Both the position numbers and the translations under genes were made by a program. Positions 16,547 through 25,270 of a stretch of DNA of 39,809 nt are shown here, piece after piece (within the stretch, counting starts at the first letter, position 1; each line of letters starts with the position of its first letter). The DNA is taken from NCBI GenBank assembly GCA_013203955.1, contig JABMOY010000141.1:1-39809 (forward strand), in the 5' to 3' direction. The notes below the pieces were generated by a model that was not told where the DNA came from, did no database searches, and was given only the letters and a program-made list of their open reading frames with translations. This DNA comes from Rhodospirillales bacterium. Its GTDB lineage: Bacteria > Pseudomonadota > Alphaproteobacteria > Rhodospirillales > Casp-alpha2.

Positions 16547-17488
16547 ATGTCAGTTGCGTTCGTTTTTCCGGGCCAAGGCAGTCAGGCCGTCGGCATGGGC
16601 AAGGACGTGGCCGGGGCTTTCCCGGCTGCGAAAGAGGTTTTTCAAGAGATTGACGAAGCCTTGAGGCAAAACCTCTCGAAACTGATGTTCGAAGGCCCCG
16701 ACGACGAACTGATCCTGACGGAAAACGCGCAACCGGCGATCATGGCGGTCAGCCTGGCGGTCATGCGGGTCTTGACCAAGGACGGCGGACTGGACCTTGC
16801 TAAATCCGCGTCATTTGTCGCCGGGCATTCCCTGGGCGAATACTCGGCCTTGGCGGCGGCCGGGTGTTTCAGCCTCGCCGATACGGCCAGATTGCTGAAA
16901 ACCCGGGGCCGCGCCATGCAGGAAGCCGTGCCGGTCGGACAAGGGGCCATGGCAGCCCTCATGGGGATGGAACTGGCCGATGCCCAGGCCATCGCCGCGG
17001 AAGCCGCAGGCGACGAAGTCTGCGCCGCCGGTAACGACAACGCCCCCGGTCAGGTGGTTATTTCGGGGTCTGTGGCGGCTGTCGAGCGGGCCTGTGAAAT
17101 TGCCAAGGCCAAGGGCGCCAAGCGGGCCATCATGTTGCCGGTCAGCGCGCCTTTCCACTGTGCATTAATGGCCCCCGCCGCTGATGCCATGGCCGAGGCA
17201 CTGGCCATTGTTCCGATGCAGCCGCCGGTGTTGCCGCTTGTCGCCAATATCACCGCCGGGGCGGTCACCGACCCGGTAGAAATACGCTCCTTGTTGGTCG
17301 AACAAGTCACCGGCATGGTGCGTTGGCGTGAAAGTGTGCTTTATTTGAAGGCCGAGGGGGTCGATACCCTTATCGAAGCCGGTGCCGGAAAAGTGCTCAG
17401 CGGCATGGCCCGGCGCATTGACGCTGATCTGACCGGGACAGCCGTCGGCACGCCGGAAGCGATTGAGGAATTCTTGAAAGAGCTTTGA
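16547..17488 (+). CDS. fabD: Malonyl-CoA:ACP transacylase
   Basis: Loads malonyl groups onto acyl carrier protein for fatty acid elongation. It has 313 residues from the chosen ATG. FPGQGSQ is at residues 7-13, the nucleophile is Ser95 in GHSLGEYSALAAAG, and the catalytic His is His204 in SAPFHCALM. The ATG at 16547 gives the family-typical N-terminus (SVAFVFPGQGSQ). An in-frame ATG at 16526 would add seven residues without a ribosome binding site. First gene of fabD-fabG-acpP-fabF-mltG, divergent from the ribosomal operon. Confidence 0.95.
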   Translation: MSVAFVFPGQGSQAVGMGKDVAGAFPAAKEVFQEIDEALRQNLSKLMFEGPDDELILTENAQPAIMAVSLAVMRVLTKDGGLDLAKSASFVAGHSLGEYSALAAAGCFSLADTARLLKTRGRAMQEAVPVGQGAMAALMGMELADAQAIAAEAAGDEVCAAGNDNAPGQVVISGSVAAVERACEIAKAKGAKRAIMLPVSAPFHCALMAPAADAMAEALAIVPMQPPVLPLVANITAGAVTDPVEIRSLLVEQVTGMVRWRESVLYLKAEGVDTLIEAGAGKVLSGMARRIDADLTGTAVGTPEAIEEFLKEL

Positions 17489-17498
17489 AGGTGACGGA

Positions 17499-18236
17499 AT
17501 GTTTGATTTAAGCGGTAAATGCGCCCTGATCACCGGGGCGTCCGGCGGCATCGGCGGCGCCATTGCTCGCAGCTTTCATGCCCAGGGCGCGCATGTCGGA
17601 CTTTCCGGCACGCGCGAAGATGCGTTGAAGGCGTTGGCCAAAGAATTAGGCGACGGGGCTTTTTCGCTGCCGTCGGATCTGGCTTCTGAAAAAGGTGCCG
17701 AGACCCTTATCCAGGATGCCGTCGCCGCCATGGAAGGCATTGATATTCTGGTCAATAACGCCGGCCTTACCCGCGACCAACTGGCCATGCGGATGTCCGA
17801 CGAAGATTGGCAACAGGTTTTGGATGTTAACCTGACGGCGGCTTTTCGGTTGTCCAGGGGATGTCTCAAGGGAATGATGAAAAAACGCTGGGGCCGCATT
17901 ATCTCCATCACGTCCGTGGTCGGCGTTACCGGTAATCCGGGCCAGGCCAATTATGCCGCTTCCAAGGCGGCGATTATCGGCATGTCGAAATCCCTGGCCC
18001 AGGAAGTGGCATCGCGCAACATCACCATCAATTGCGTGGCGCCCGGGTTCATATTGACGCCCATGACCGAGGGGTTGAGCGACGATCAAAAGGATGCCCT
18101 GACGGGGCGAATCCCTGCCAAGCGGTTCGGAACGCCTGAAGATGTCGCCGGCAGTTGCGTTTTTCTGGCCAGCGAGGAAGCCTCCTACGTCACCGGCCAA
18201 ACCTTGCATGTCAACGGTGGAATGGCGATGATATAA
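17499..18236 (+). CDS. fabG: 3-oxoacyl-ACP reductase
   Basis: NADPH-dependent short-chain dehydrogenase that reduces 3-oxoacyl-ACP. It has 245 residues. The Rossmann motif TGASGGIG is at 12-19, NNAG at 86-89, and the catalytic triad is Ser139, Tyr152 and Lys156 (YAASK). The C-terminus closes with VTGQTLHVNGGMAMI, as in FabG. It starts ten bases after fabD and precedes acpP, which makes the FabG assignment firm among SDRs. Confidence 0.95.
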   Translation: MFDLSGKCALITGASGGIGGAIARSFHAQGAHVGLSGTREDALKALAKELGDGAFSLPSDLASEKGAETLIQDAVAAMEGIDILVNNAGLTRDQLAMRMSDEDWQQVLDVNLTAAFRLSRGCLKGMMKKRWGRIISITSVVGVTGNPGQANYAASKAAIIGMSKSLAQEVASRNITINCVAPGFILTPMTEGLSDDQKDALTGRIPAKRFGTPEDVAGSCVFLASEEASYVTGQTLHVNGGMAMI

Positions 18237-18246
18237 GCCGGTATTT

Positions 18247-18263
18247 AGGCCGGGCTTCGGCCT
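18247..18263 (+). terminator. Small hairpin after fabG
   Basis: Six-base stem AGGCCG/CGGCCT (18247-18252 and 18258-18263) directly downstream of fabG, without a T run. The 196-base gap to acpP suggests acpP may have its own promoter, and this hairpin could reduce read-through or mark a processing site. No convincing promoter was found in the gap. Confidence 0.3.
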
Positions 18264-18432
18264 CCTTGGGAGACCGCTGGTCAAGCTAAAAAAAGTGTGT
18301 TACGTAGCCCCTCAATTCGGTCGTCGAATGACTGTTTAGCCCATTTCAAGGAATGATCTTAGAAGGGGGGCCTTATAAGGGACAGGGCACCCGAAAAGAT
18401 GCTTTTCTAGACAAAAACAAGTTAAGGAAAAA

Positions 18433-18675
18433 ATGACTATGAGTGACGTTGCTGATCGCGTGAAAAAGATCGTCTTGGAGCACCTGGGTGTCGAGGAATC
18501 CAAGGTGGTCGAAAATGCTAGCTTTATCGACGATCTGGGGGCCGATAGCCTGGATACAGTTGAATTGGTTATGGCTTTTGAAGAAGAATTCGGTTGCGAA
18601 ATTCCCGACGAAGCCGCCGAAACGATTTTGACCATCAAAGACGCAATTACCTTCATCGAAAAACAAAGCTCTTAA
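18433..18675 (+). CDS. acpP: Acyl carrier protein
   Basis: Carries growing acyl chains on a 4'-phosphopantetheine arm. It has 80 residues and is acidic. The attachment serine is Ser39 in [20 protein letters not shown]. The ATG at 18433 has AAGGAAAA just upstream; the second ATG at 18439 would give the more usual [10 protein letters not shown] start and two fewer residues. Large spacers on both sides (196 and 84 bases) are common for this highly expressed gene. Confidence 0.97.
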   Translation: MTMSDVADRVKKIVLEHLGVEESKVVENASFIDDLGADSLDTVELVMAFEEEFGCEIPDEAAETILTIKDAITFIEKQSS

Positions 18676-18759
18676 AGGTTTGAACGGCTAAAGGGCGAAT
18701 TGCTCCGGCGCCTGATTATTACCTAAGGTGTTCTTGTTGAGTTTTTTAGGCGAGATACC

Positions 18760-20022
18760 ATGAGACGTGTTGTTGTAACCGGCATGGGCCTTGTCACCTC
18801 GTTGGGTTGTGGGGTGAAGGTCAACTGGGATGGGCTGCTTGCCGGAAAATCCGGCATCGGCGCCATTCAGTCATTCGATGTCGGCGATTTGACCGCCAAG
18901 ATCGCCGGCCAGGTGCCGACAGGCGAAACCGCCGACGGCCATTTCAACGCCGAAGATTGGCTCGACTCCAAACAAATCAGGCGCATGGACGATTTTATCG
19001 TCTATGGATTGACGGCCGCCATCCAGGCGGTCACGGATTCCGGCTGGATGCCGGAAAACGAAGAAGATCAATGTCGCACCGGGGTTATGATCGGATCGGG
19101 CATCGGCGGGCTCCATGAAATCGCCAAGAACGCCGTCATGGTCGAAAGCGGAATGACAAGGCGCGTCAGCCCGTTCTTTATCCCGGCCTGCCTGATCAAT
19201 CTTGTATCGGGGCATGTTTCCATCAAATACGGGTTCAAAGGCCCCAACCATTCCGCCGTCACGGCGTGTTCTACGGGCGCGCATGCGATCGGCGACGCGG
19301 CCAGGATCATTATGTGGGATGATGCCGACGTGATGGTTGCCGGTGGCGCCGAGGCCGCCGTTTGCCGGTTGGGCGTTGCCGGTTTTTGCGCCGCCCGGGC
19401 GCTTTCGACGAAATTCAACGATACCCCGGAGAAAGCTTCGCGTCCCTGGGACAAGGACCGCGACGGTTTTGTCATGGGCGATGGTTCCGGCGTCGTCGTG
19501 TTGGAAGAATTGGAACACGCGAAAGCTCGCGGCGCCAATATCCTGGCGGAAGTCGTTGGTTACGGCATGTCCGGCGACGCCCACCACATTACCGCCCCCG
19601 CCGAAGACGGCAACGGCGCCAGCCGATGCATGCAAGCGGCCTTGAAAAGGGCGGGCGCGAACCCCGAAGACATCGATTATATCAATGCCCATGGCACCTC
19701 GACGCCGCTGGGCGACGAAATTGAATACAAAGCCGTGCAACGGGTCTTCGGCGACGCCGCCAAGAAATTATCCATGTCATCGACGAAATCGGCGATCGGC
19801 CATCTTTTAGGTGCAGCCGGCGCGGTGGAGGCGATTTTTTCCATCCTCGCCATGCGCGATGGGGTTGTGCCGCCGACGCTCAACCTGGACAACCCGTCCG
19901 TCGATGGAGGTATCGACCTGGTTCCCCACGTTGCCAAGGAACTGCCGGTCAAGATGGCGTTGTCTAATTCCTTCGGTTTTGGCGGCACCAATGCCTCGCT
20001 TGTTTTCAAGGCGATGGACTGA
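18760..20022 (+). CDS. fabF: 3-oxoacyl-ACP synthase II
   Basis: Condensing enzyme that elongates acyl-ACP with malonyl-ACP. It has 420 residues. The active-site cysteine is Cys170 in VTACSTGAHAIGDA. The two catalytic histidines lie in NAHGTSTPLGD and IGHLLGAAGA, and NSFGFGGTNASL closes the thiolase fold. It follows acpP and precedes mltG by 15 bases, the standard alphaproteobacterial arrangement. Confidence 0.96.
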   Translation: MRRVVVTGMGLVTSLGCGVKVNWDGLLAGKSGIGAIQSFDVGDLTAKIAGQVPTGETADGHFNAEDWLDSKQIRRMDDFIVYGLTAAIQAVTDSGWMPENEEDQCRTGVMIGSGIGGLHEIAKNAVMVESGMTRRVSPFFIPACLINLVSGHVSIKYGFKGPNHSAVTACSTGAHAIGDAARIIMWDDADVMVAGGAEAAVCRLGVAGFCAARALSTKFNDTPEKASRPWDKDRDGFVMGDGSGVVVLEELEHAKARGANILAEVVGYGMSGDAHHITAPAEDGNGASRCMQAALKRAGANPEDIDYINAHGTSTPLGDEIEYKAVQRVFGDAAKKLSMSSTKSAIGHLLGAAGAVEAIFSILAMRDGVVPPTLNLDNPSVDGGIDLVPHVAKELPVKMALSNSFGFGGTNASLVFKAMD

Positions 20023-20037
20023 CGTTAAGTTGGCCCT

Positions 20038-21006
20038 ATGGCCCGCTTCGTAATAATACTCGCATCCCTTCTGACCTTTTTGACCATGGCCCTCTGTGGC
20101 GCCGGGTGGTGGGGGTATTCCCTGTACAAGAAACCGGGGCCGGCGACACAAGAAGTGACCGTTGTCATTAAACGCGGCCAAGGCACCAATGAAATCGCCC
20201 GAGATTTGCACAAAGCAGGGGTTTTGGAATCGCCGTTGGTGTTTCGCATCGCCGCTCGGATCTGGGCCGGCAAAACTCCTATTAAAGCGGGCGAATTTTC
20301 CTTTGCGCCTAAGATAACGCCCGAAGGGGTGCTTCGCCATTTGCAAAGCGGCAAGACCGTGGTCCGCCGCGTGACTTTTGCCGAGGGCCTGACGACGGGG
20401 GAAATCATTTCCCAATTGGCCGAGGCCGAGGGTTTAATCGGGCTCGTCCGGCCGGTCCCCGAGGAAGGAGTCCTGCTGCCGGAAACCTATCATTATTCTT
20501 TCGGGGACAAGCGTCAGGATATCATCCGGCGGATGTCCGGTGCCATGGACGACCTACTGGCCAAGCTGTGGCGCCAGCGGGCGCCGGGCCTACCCCTAAA
20601 AACCGCCGAAGAAGCGCTGATCCTAGCCTCCATCGTTGAAAAAGAAACCGGCCTTCCGGTCGAGCGCCCCCATATCGCCGCAGTTTTCCTCAACCGGCTT
20701 AACAAGGGCATGCGTTTACAGTCCGACCCGACGGTGGCTTATGGCTTGAACGGGGGAGGGGTTTTAGGCCGGTCCCTGACCCGCACCGATTTGAAGACGC
20801 CGTCGCCTTTTAACACCTACCTGATTGACGGCTTGCCGCCGTCACCGATCAGCAATCCGGGCAGCGCGTCCCTGGAAGCGGTTCTCATGCCCGCCCAGGC
20901 GCAAGATTTGTATTTCGTCGCCGACGGCACCGGCGGGCATGTCTTCGCCAAAACCTTGAAAGAGCACAACCGCAACGTTGCCCGGTGGCGAAAAATCAGA
21001 AAGTAA
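20038..21006 (+). CDS. mltG: Endolytic murein transglycosylase (YceG-like)
   Basis: Inner-membrane lytic transglycosylase that cleaves nascent glycan strands and so sets their length. It has 322 residues. One N-terminal transmembrane helix (about 4-28) is followed by a LysM-like region (VVIKRGQGTNEIARDL) and the YceG catalytic domain. The catalytic Glu is in LASIVEKETGLPVERPHIAAVF, followed by LNRLNKGMRLQSDPTVAYG and the C-terminal HVFAKTLKEHNRNVARWR. No strong ribosome binding site is seen before the ATG; coupling to fabF is likely. Confidence 0.94.
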   Translation: MARFVIILASLLTFLTMALCGAGWWGYSLYKKPGPATQEVTVVIKRGQGTNEIARDLHKAGVLESPLVFRIAARIWAGKTPIKAGEFSFAPKITPEGVLRHLQSGKTVVRRVTFAEGLTTGEIISQLAEAEGLIGLVRPVPEEGVLLPETYHYSFGDKRQDIIRRMSGAMDDLLAKLWRQRAPGLPLKTAEEALILASIVEKETGLPVERPHIAAVFLNRLNKGMRLQSDPTVAYGLNGGGVLGRSLTRTDLKTPSPFNTYLIDGLPPSPISNPGSASLEAVLMPAQAQDLYFVADGTGGHVFAKTLKEHNRNVARWRKIRK

Positions 21007-21013
21007 GGTGCGA

Positions 21014-21784
21014 TCAGTCCTTTTTCGGAATCAACCTGTATAGCCGGTCGGTCAGCCCCGGCGGCAGGCAGCCGAGGAACCACGCCGCCCAATACATCGG
21101 CCAGGGAAACCCGAAACAGGCCTTGTTGCGTTCCAGGCCATTGCGGATTTTCCGGGCCGCCTTGTCGGCGTCCATGATGAAGGGCATGGGATAGATGTTG
21201 CCGTCGGTCATGCGGGTGCGCACGAACCCCGGACAAACCACCGACACCTTAATGCCGTCATCGGCCAACCAACCGCGCAAAGCCTCGCCATAGGTCTTCA
21301 CCGCCGACTTGCTGGCGGAATAGGCGGGCGCACCGGGCAGGCCCCGGAAAGCGGCGACGGAGCTGATAATGGCGATTTGTCCCCGCCCGCGTTTACGCAT
21401 CGGGCCGATTACCGGCCATACGGTATTCAGTACACCCGCCAAATTAACGGCAAAAATATCCCGCGCCTGGGCTTCGTTTTCTCCCCGGCCGCCGGAACCC
21501 GACGATGTCCCGGCGTTGGCGATGACCAGATCAATGGGATGGACAGCGTCGATTTTGCCGATCCAACGGGCCATGGCGTCCCGGTCGGCGACATCAACGA
21601 TGTCGGCCATGACCTCGGCGCCAAAGGACCGGCAGGCTTCGGCAACGGCGTTCAGGCGTTTAACGTTTCGCCCCATCAGCGCCAAAAATAGGCCCGGTTC
21701 GGCGTAATTCCTGGCCAATGCTTCACCGATGCCGCTGGACGCGCCGGTGATAAGGATGGCCTTCGGGGGCGAAAGGTTGGACAT
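21014..21784 (-). CDS. Short-chain dehydrogenase/reductase
   Basis: NAD(P)-dependent oxidoreductase of unknown substrate. It has 256 residues. TGASSGIGE near residues 14-22 binds the cofactor, NAG is present in VIANAGTSS, and the catalytic Ser and YxxxK are in SSVAAFRG and AYSASKSAVKTYGE. The C-terminus has a hydrophobic segment (WPMYWAAWFLGCLPPGL) that could attach the protein to the membrane, as in several lipid-acting SDRs. It converges on mltG with a seven-base gap and is divergent from yicC. Family assignment is firm; the reaction cannot be named. Confidence 0.88.
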   Translation of the reverse strand: MSNLSPPKAILITGASSGIGEALARNYAEPGLFLALMGRNVKRLNAVAEACRSFGAEVMADIVDVADRDAMARWIGKIDAVHPIDLVIANAGTSSGSGGRGENEAQARDIFAVNLAGVLNTVWPVIGPMRKRGRGQIAIISSVAAFRGLPGAPAYSASKSAVKTYGEALRGWLADDGIKVSVVCPGFVRTRMTDGNIYPMPFIMDADKAARKIRNGLERNKACFGFPWPMYWAAWFLGCLPPGLTDRLYRLIPKKD

Positions 21785-21887
21785 GATATTTCGGGTTATA
21801 AGGCGCTTTCAGCCTTGTGGCGAGTTGTTCCGGTTGTTGCCATCCCCCGGCTGCGGTTAAACTCCCCCCACTGATAAAGGAGAGCGC

Positions 21888-22778
21888 GTGACCATTTCAT
21901 CGATGACAGGTTTTGCCCGCCAGGAAGGAAGCAAGGATTCCCGGTCCTGGGTATGGGAAATAAAAAGCGTCAACGCCAAGGGGCTCGATGTCCGTTGCCG
22001 GTTGGGCGGCGGGTTCGAGCATCTGGAGCAACTGGCCCGGGACCTGGCCAAGAAAAAATTTTCCCGAGGCAACCTTTCGGTGTCGTTGATCGTCGTTCGC
22101 GATAAGAGTGACGCTGCCTTCAGGGTCAACCATGTTGTTCTGGGGGAACTGTTGGCGACCTTGCCGGAAATACAAAAACAAATTCCGGAAATGGGTCCGC
22201 CCAGCATAGACGGCCTGTTGGCGCTTCGCGGTGTTATCGAGCCCTTGGAAGAAGATCCGACCGAAGAAGATCAAGAGGCCCTGGACAAGGCGGTCTTGGA
22301 TGACCTGAGCATCGCCTTGGAAGCCTTGGCCGACATGCGGAATGAAGAAGGCGCCAGACTGTCCGAAATTATGGAAGCCTTTCTTAACGAAATCGCCCGG
22401 CTTTGCGGGGCCGCCGAAAAGCTAGCCGCCGCCCAACCCGCCGCCATCAAAGCGCGGTTGGAAATGCAAATTCAAACATTGCTGGATGGCTCGCCGCCCG
22501 TCGCCGAAGACCGGCTGGCCCAGGAAGTGGCGCTTCTGGTCAGCAAGGCCGATCTGCGCGAAGAGTTGGATCGCCTAAAGGCGCACCAGGAAGCGGCGAG
22601 TGGCTTGTTGGCTGAAGAGGGTTCCGTCGGTCGCAAGCTGGATTTCCTGTGTCAGGAATTCAACCGCGAAGCCAATACGCTTTGTTCCAAGTCGCAAGAT
22701 GTGGAACTGACCCGCATCGGTCTTGATTTGAAGGCCGTCATCGAACAATTTCGCGAGCAGGTACAGAACATTGAGTAA
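21888..22778 (+). CDS. yicC: YicC/YloC family endoribonuclease
   Basis: Conserved RNase of the YicC family. It has 296 residues. The YicC-like N-terminal domain starts SSMTGFARQEG and includes WEIKSVNAKGLDVRCRLG. The C-terminal DUF1732 part ends with GRKLDFLCQEFNREANTLCSKSQD and a final helix. The start is GTG behind AAAGGAGAG. It overlaps the first bases of gmk, a pairing common in proteobacteria. The RNA targets are not predictable here. Confidence 0.93.
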   Translation: MTISSMTGFARQEGSKDSRSWVWEIKSVNAKGLDVRCRLGGGFEHLEQLARDLAKKKFSRGNLSVSLIVVRDKSDAAFRVNHVVLGELLATLPEIQKQIPEMGPPSIDGLLALRGVIEPLEEDPTEEDQEALDKAVLDDLSIALEALADMRNEEGARLSEIMEAFLNEIARLCGAAEKLAAAQPAAIKARLEMQIQTLLDGSPPVAEDRLAQEVALLVSKADLREELDRLKAHQEAASGLLAEEGSVGRKLDFLCQEFNREANTLCSKSQDVELTRIGLDLKAVIEQFREQVQNIE

Positions 22779-23409
22779 CGTCGACATTTCAAAACGCGGC
22801 CTGATGCTGGTTCTATCGTCGCCGTCGGGCGCTGGTAAATCGACGATTTCCAAGGAATTGTTGAAACGCGACACCGGCATTTCGATGTCTATTTCGGCGA
22901 CGACCCGGCCGATGCGCCCCGGCGAGACCGAAGGCGTCGAATATTATTTTGTCGATCAGAAAAAATTCGATGCCATGGTCAAGGGTGGGGATTTTTTGGA
23001 ACACGCCACGGTTTTCGAGAATTCTTACGGCACGCCCAAGGCGCCGGTTGAAAAGATACTCGGCAGCGGGCGGGATGTTCTTTTCGACGTCGATTGGCAA
23101 GGCGCCCAGCAATTGGCACAAAATGCCCGCGACGATTTGGTTAGCGTTTTTATCCTGCCGCCGTCGATCGAAGAATTGGAAAGGCGCCTGCATGGTCGCG
23201 CCCAGGATTCCGACGAGGTCGTCAAAAAACGCATGGCCAAGGCGACCTCGGAAATGAGTCATTGGGACGGATACGACTACATCATCATTAACGAAGATGT
23301 GGAAACCAGCGTTTCGCAGGTCGAAGCTATTCTTGTTGCCGAACGTCTCAAAAGGGAACGCCAGGCGGGTCTCGTGGATTTCGTCCGTGGAATGGGCGTC
23401 AGCCAGTAA
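22771..23409 (+). CDS. gmk: Guanylate kinase, TTG start
   Basis: Phosphorylates GMP to GDP. It has 212 residues. The P-loop is SSPSGAGKST near residues 15-24, followed by SISATTRPMRPGE (GMP binding), GVEYYFVD, and the lid with DVDWQGAQQL. The chosen TTG overlaps the yicC stop by eight bases, giving translational coupling. A downstream ATG at the twelfth codon would still leave the P-loop intact but removes residues usually present. Confidence 0.95.
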   Translation: MSNVDISKRGLMLVLSSPSGAGKSTISKELLKRDTGISMSISATTRPMRPGETEGVEYYFVDQKKFDAMVKGGDFLEHATVFENSYGTPKAPVEKILGSGRDVLFDVDWQGAQQLAQNARDDLVSVFILPPSIEELERRLHGRAQDSDEVVKKRMAKATSEMSHWDGYDYIIINEDVETSVSQVEAILVAERLKRERQAGLVDFVRGMGVSQ

Positions 23410-23419
23410 CCGCGCTTAT

Positions 23420-24229
23420 TTAGCCGCCGGCGCGGGCAATCGCGCAGAACTGTTCGACGGATAATTCTTCGGCCCGCGCCGTCGGGTCGATGCCTAAGGC
23501 TCCAAAATCAAGGTTAAAGGATTTAAGGCTGGACCGCAGCATCTTGCGGCGCTGTCCGAACGCGGCGGCGGTGACGGATTCCAATGTTTCCCAATCGGCG
23601 AGGGCCAAGGGGGCAGGGCGGGGATGGAGCGAGACCACGCTTGAAGCGACCTTGGGCGGCGGCGTGAAGGCTTTTTGCGAGACATTGAATTCAAGGCGCA
23701 CATCGGTCAGCCATTGGGTGATGACCGACAATCGCCCGTAGGTCTTGTTTCCTGGTTTTGCCGCCAAGCGTTCCGCCACTTCTTTCTGGAACATCAAGGT
23801 CAGGCTTTCAAAATCATTTATCTGGCGAAGCCATCCCAACAACAGCGGAGTGGCGATGTTATAGGGCAGGTTGGCGATGATGCGCCTGGGCGGCGGCGCA
23901 AGGGAGGCGATATCCATCTCCAAGGCATCGGCTTCGATAATTTGCAATCTATCGGGATAGGCATCGGATAATTCCGCCAATGCTTCGACGCAACGGCTGT
24001 CCCGTTCGACGGCGACAACCTTGGTGGCGCCTGAGTCCAACAACGCTCGCGTCAGGCCGCCCGGGCCGGGGCCGATTTCGATGACATTAATGCCATCCAA
24101 GTTACCCGCCGTTCGTGCGATGCGATCACAGAGATTGAGGTCGAGCAGGAAATGCTGACCTAGCGATCTCCGCGCCCCTAAATTATGCCGCTTAATAACG
24201 TCTCGAAGGGGCGGTAGGTCAACGGGCAT
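23420..24229 (-). CDS. rsmA: 16S rRNA (adenine1518/1519-N6) dimethyltransferase
   Basis: KsgA: dimethylates two adjacent adenines in the 3' terminal helix of 16S rRNA during 30S maturation. It has 269 residues. The opening reads [14 protein letters not shown], the SAM motif is [16 protein letters not shown], and the catalytic motif is [13 protein letters not shown]-terminal helical domain (about 195-269) follows. It lies three bases after pdxA on the same strand and converges with gmk. This is the last gene of the lptF-to-rsmA run. Confidence 0.96.
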   Translation of the reverse strand: MPVDLPPLRDVIKRHNLGARRSLGQHFLLDLNLCDRIARTAGNLDGINVIEIGPGPGGLTRALLDSGATKVVAVERDSRCVEALAELSDAYPDRLQIIEADALEMDIASLAPPPRRIIANLPYNIATPLLLGWLRQINDFESLTLMFQKEVAERLAAKPGNKTYGRLSVITQWLTDVRLEFNVSQKAFTPPPKVASSVVSLHPRPAPLALADWETLESVTAAAFGQRRKMLRSSLKSFNLDFGALGIDPTARAEELSVEQFCAIARAGG

Positions 24230-24232
24230 CGC

Positions 24233-25270
24233 TTAAGCCGCTTGGGCGGCGGCTCGATTGTGAACCATTGCCGCCGCCATTTTAAGCGCTGCGATCAGAC
24301 TGGATTCATCGGCCTTGCCCTGGCCTGCGATGTCAAAGGCTGTCCCGTGATCGGGCGATGTGCGAACGAAGGGCAACCCCAACGTCACGTTGACGGCGTC
24401 ATCGAAGGCAATGGCCTTTATGGGGATCAGGGCCTGGTCATGGTACATGCAGATCGCCGCGTCATAGGTTTTGCGCATTCCCGGTGTAAACAGCGCATCG
24501 GGCGGCACCGGGCCAAAGGCATCGATGCCTGCTTCCTTCAAGGCCTCGATGGCGGGGGCAATGATCTGCGTTTCTTCCGACCCCATGGCGTCGTTTTCTC
24601 CGGCATGGGGGTTGAGCCCGGCAACGGCTAGCCGCGGCCGGGTAATGCCGAAATCTTGGCCGAGGGCCGCCGCCGTTACCAAACCGGCATGGGTGATGGA
24701 ACCGGTATTCAACTGTGCCAGGGCATCGGCCAGGCTTACATGCACCGTGACGGGCACAACCCGAAGGTCTGGGGATGCCAGCATCATCACCGGGGCGGTG
24801 TCGATTTCGGCCAAAGCGGCCAGATATTCGGTGTGGCCGGGAAACCGAAAGCCCCCTGCGTACAGCGTGCCCTTGTGTATGGGGTTGGTGACCAGGGCCA
24901 GAGCTTGGCCGGAAGTCACCAGCCGGACGGCGGTCTCGATAGCGCCCTTAACGGTATCGGCGTTGGCTGGGTCGGGATGGCCAGGGACGACGTCGACAGG
25001 CAAGGGAGTTTCCAAAACAGGCAGCGCCGATGCAAAAACAGCCGCCGCCTCAGTAGGGGAGCCGATGGCGCGAACAGGCGTATCAAGGTTCAGCGTAGAG
25101 GCTATTTTTTCGAGACGGCCGGGGTCATCAATAACAAAAAAGGGGGGAATTTCATGGTCCCGTTTGGCCCATGCCTTCAGGGCTATTTCGCCGCCGATGC
25201 CTGCGGGCTCTCCCATGGTTAACGCTATAAGGCCAGCCCCGCCGGCCCGTCCAACGGTGGTTAGGGTCAT
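24233..25270 (-). CDS. pdxA: 4-hydroxythreonine-4-phosphate dehydrogenase
   Basis: NAD-dependent enzyme of DXP-dependent pyridoxal phosphate synthesis. It has 345 residues. The N-terminal segment has ALTMGEPAGIGGEIALKAW. Metal-site histidines occur in FPGHTEYLA, MYHDQALIPIKAI and TSPDHGTAFDIAG, the three usual positions. Its start overlaps the surA stop in an ATGA junction, and rsmA follows. The surA-pdxA-rsmA order is widely conserved. Confidence 0.96.
   Translation of the reverse strand: MTLTTVGRAGGAGLIALTMGEPAGIGGEIALKAWAKRDHEIPPFFVIDDPGRLEKIASTLNLDTPVRAIGSPTEAAAVFASALPVLETPLPVDVVPGHPDPANADTVKGAIETAVRLVTSGQALALVTNPIHKGTLYAGGFRFPGHTEYLAALAEIDTAPVMMLASPDLRVVPVTVHVSLADALAQLNTGSITHAGLVTAAALGQDFGITRPRLAVAGLNPHAGENDAMGSEETQIIAPAIEALKEAGIDAFGPVPPDALFTPGMRKTYDAAICMYHDQALIPIKAIAFDDAVNVTLGLPFVRTSPDHGTAFDIAGQGKADESSLIAALKMAAAMVHNRAAAQAA

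Noticed and set aside
18237-18432. Separate promoter before acpP
   Set aside because: The gap is the right size, but no pair of hexamers with normal spacing could be identified (the best candidate has a spacer of about 22 bases).
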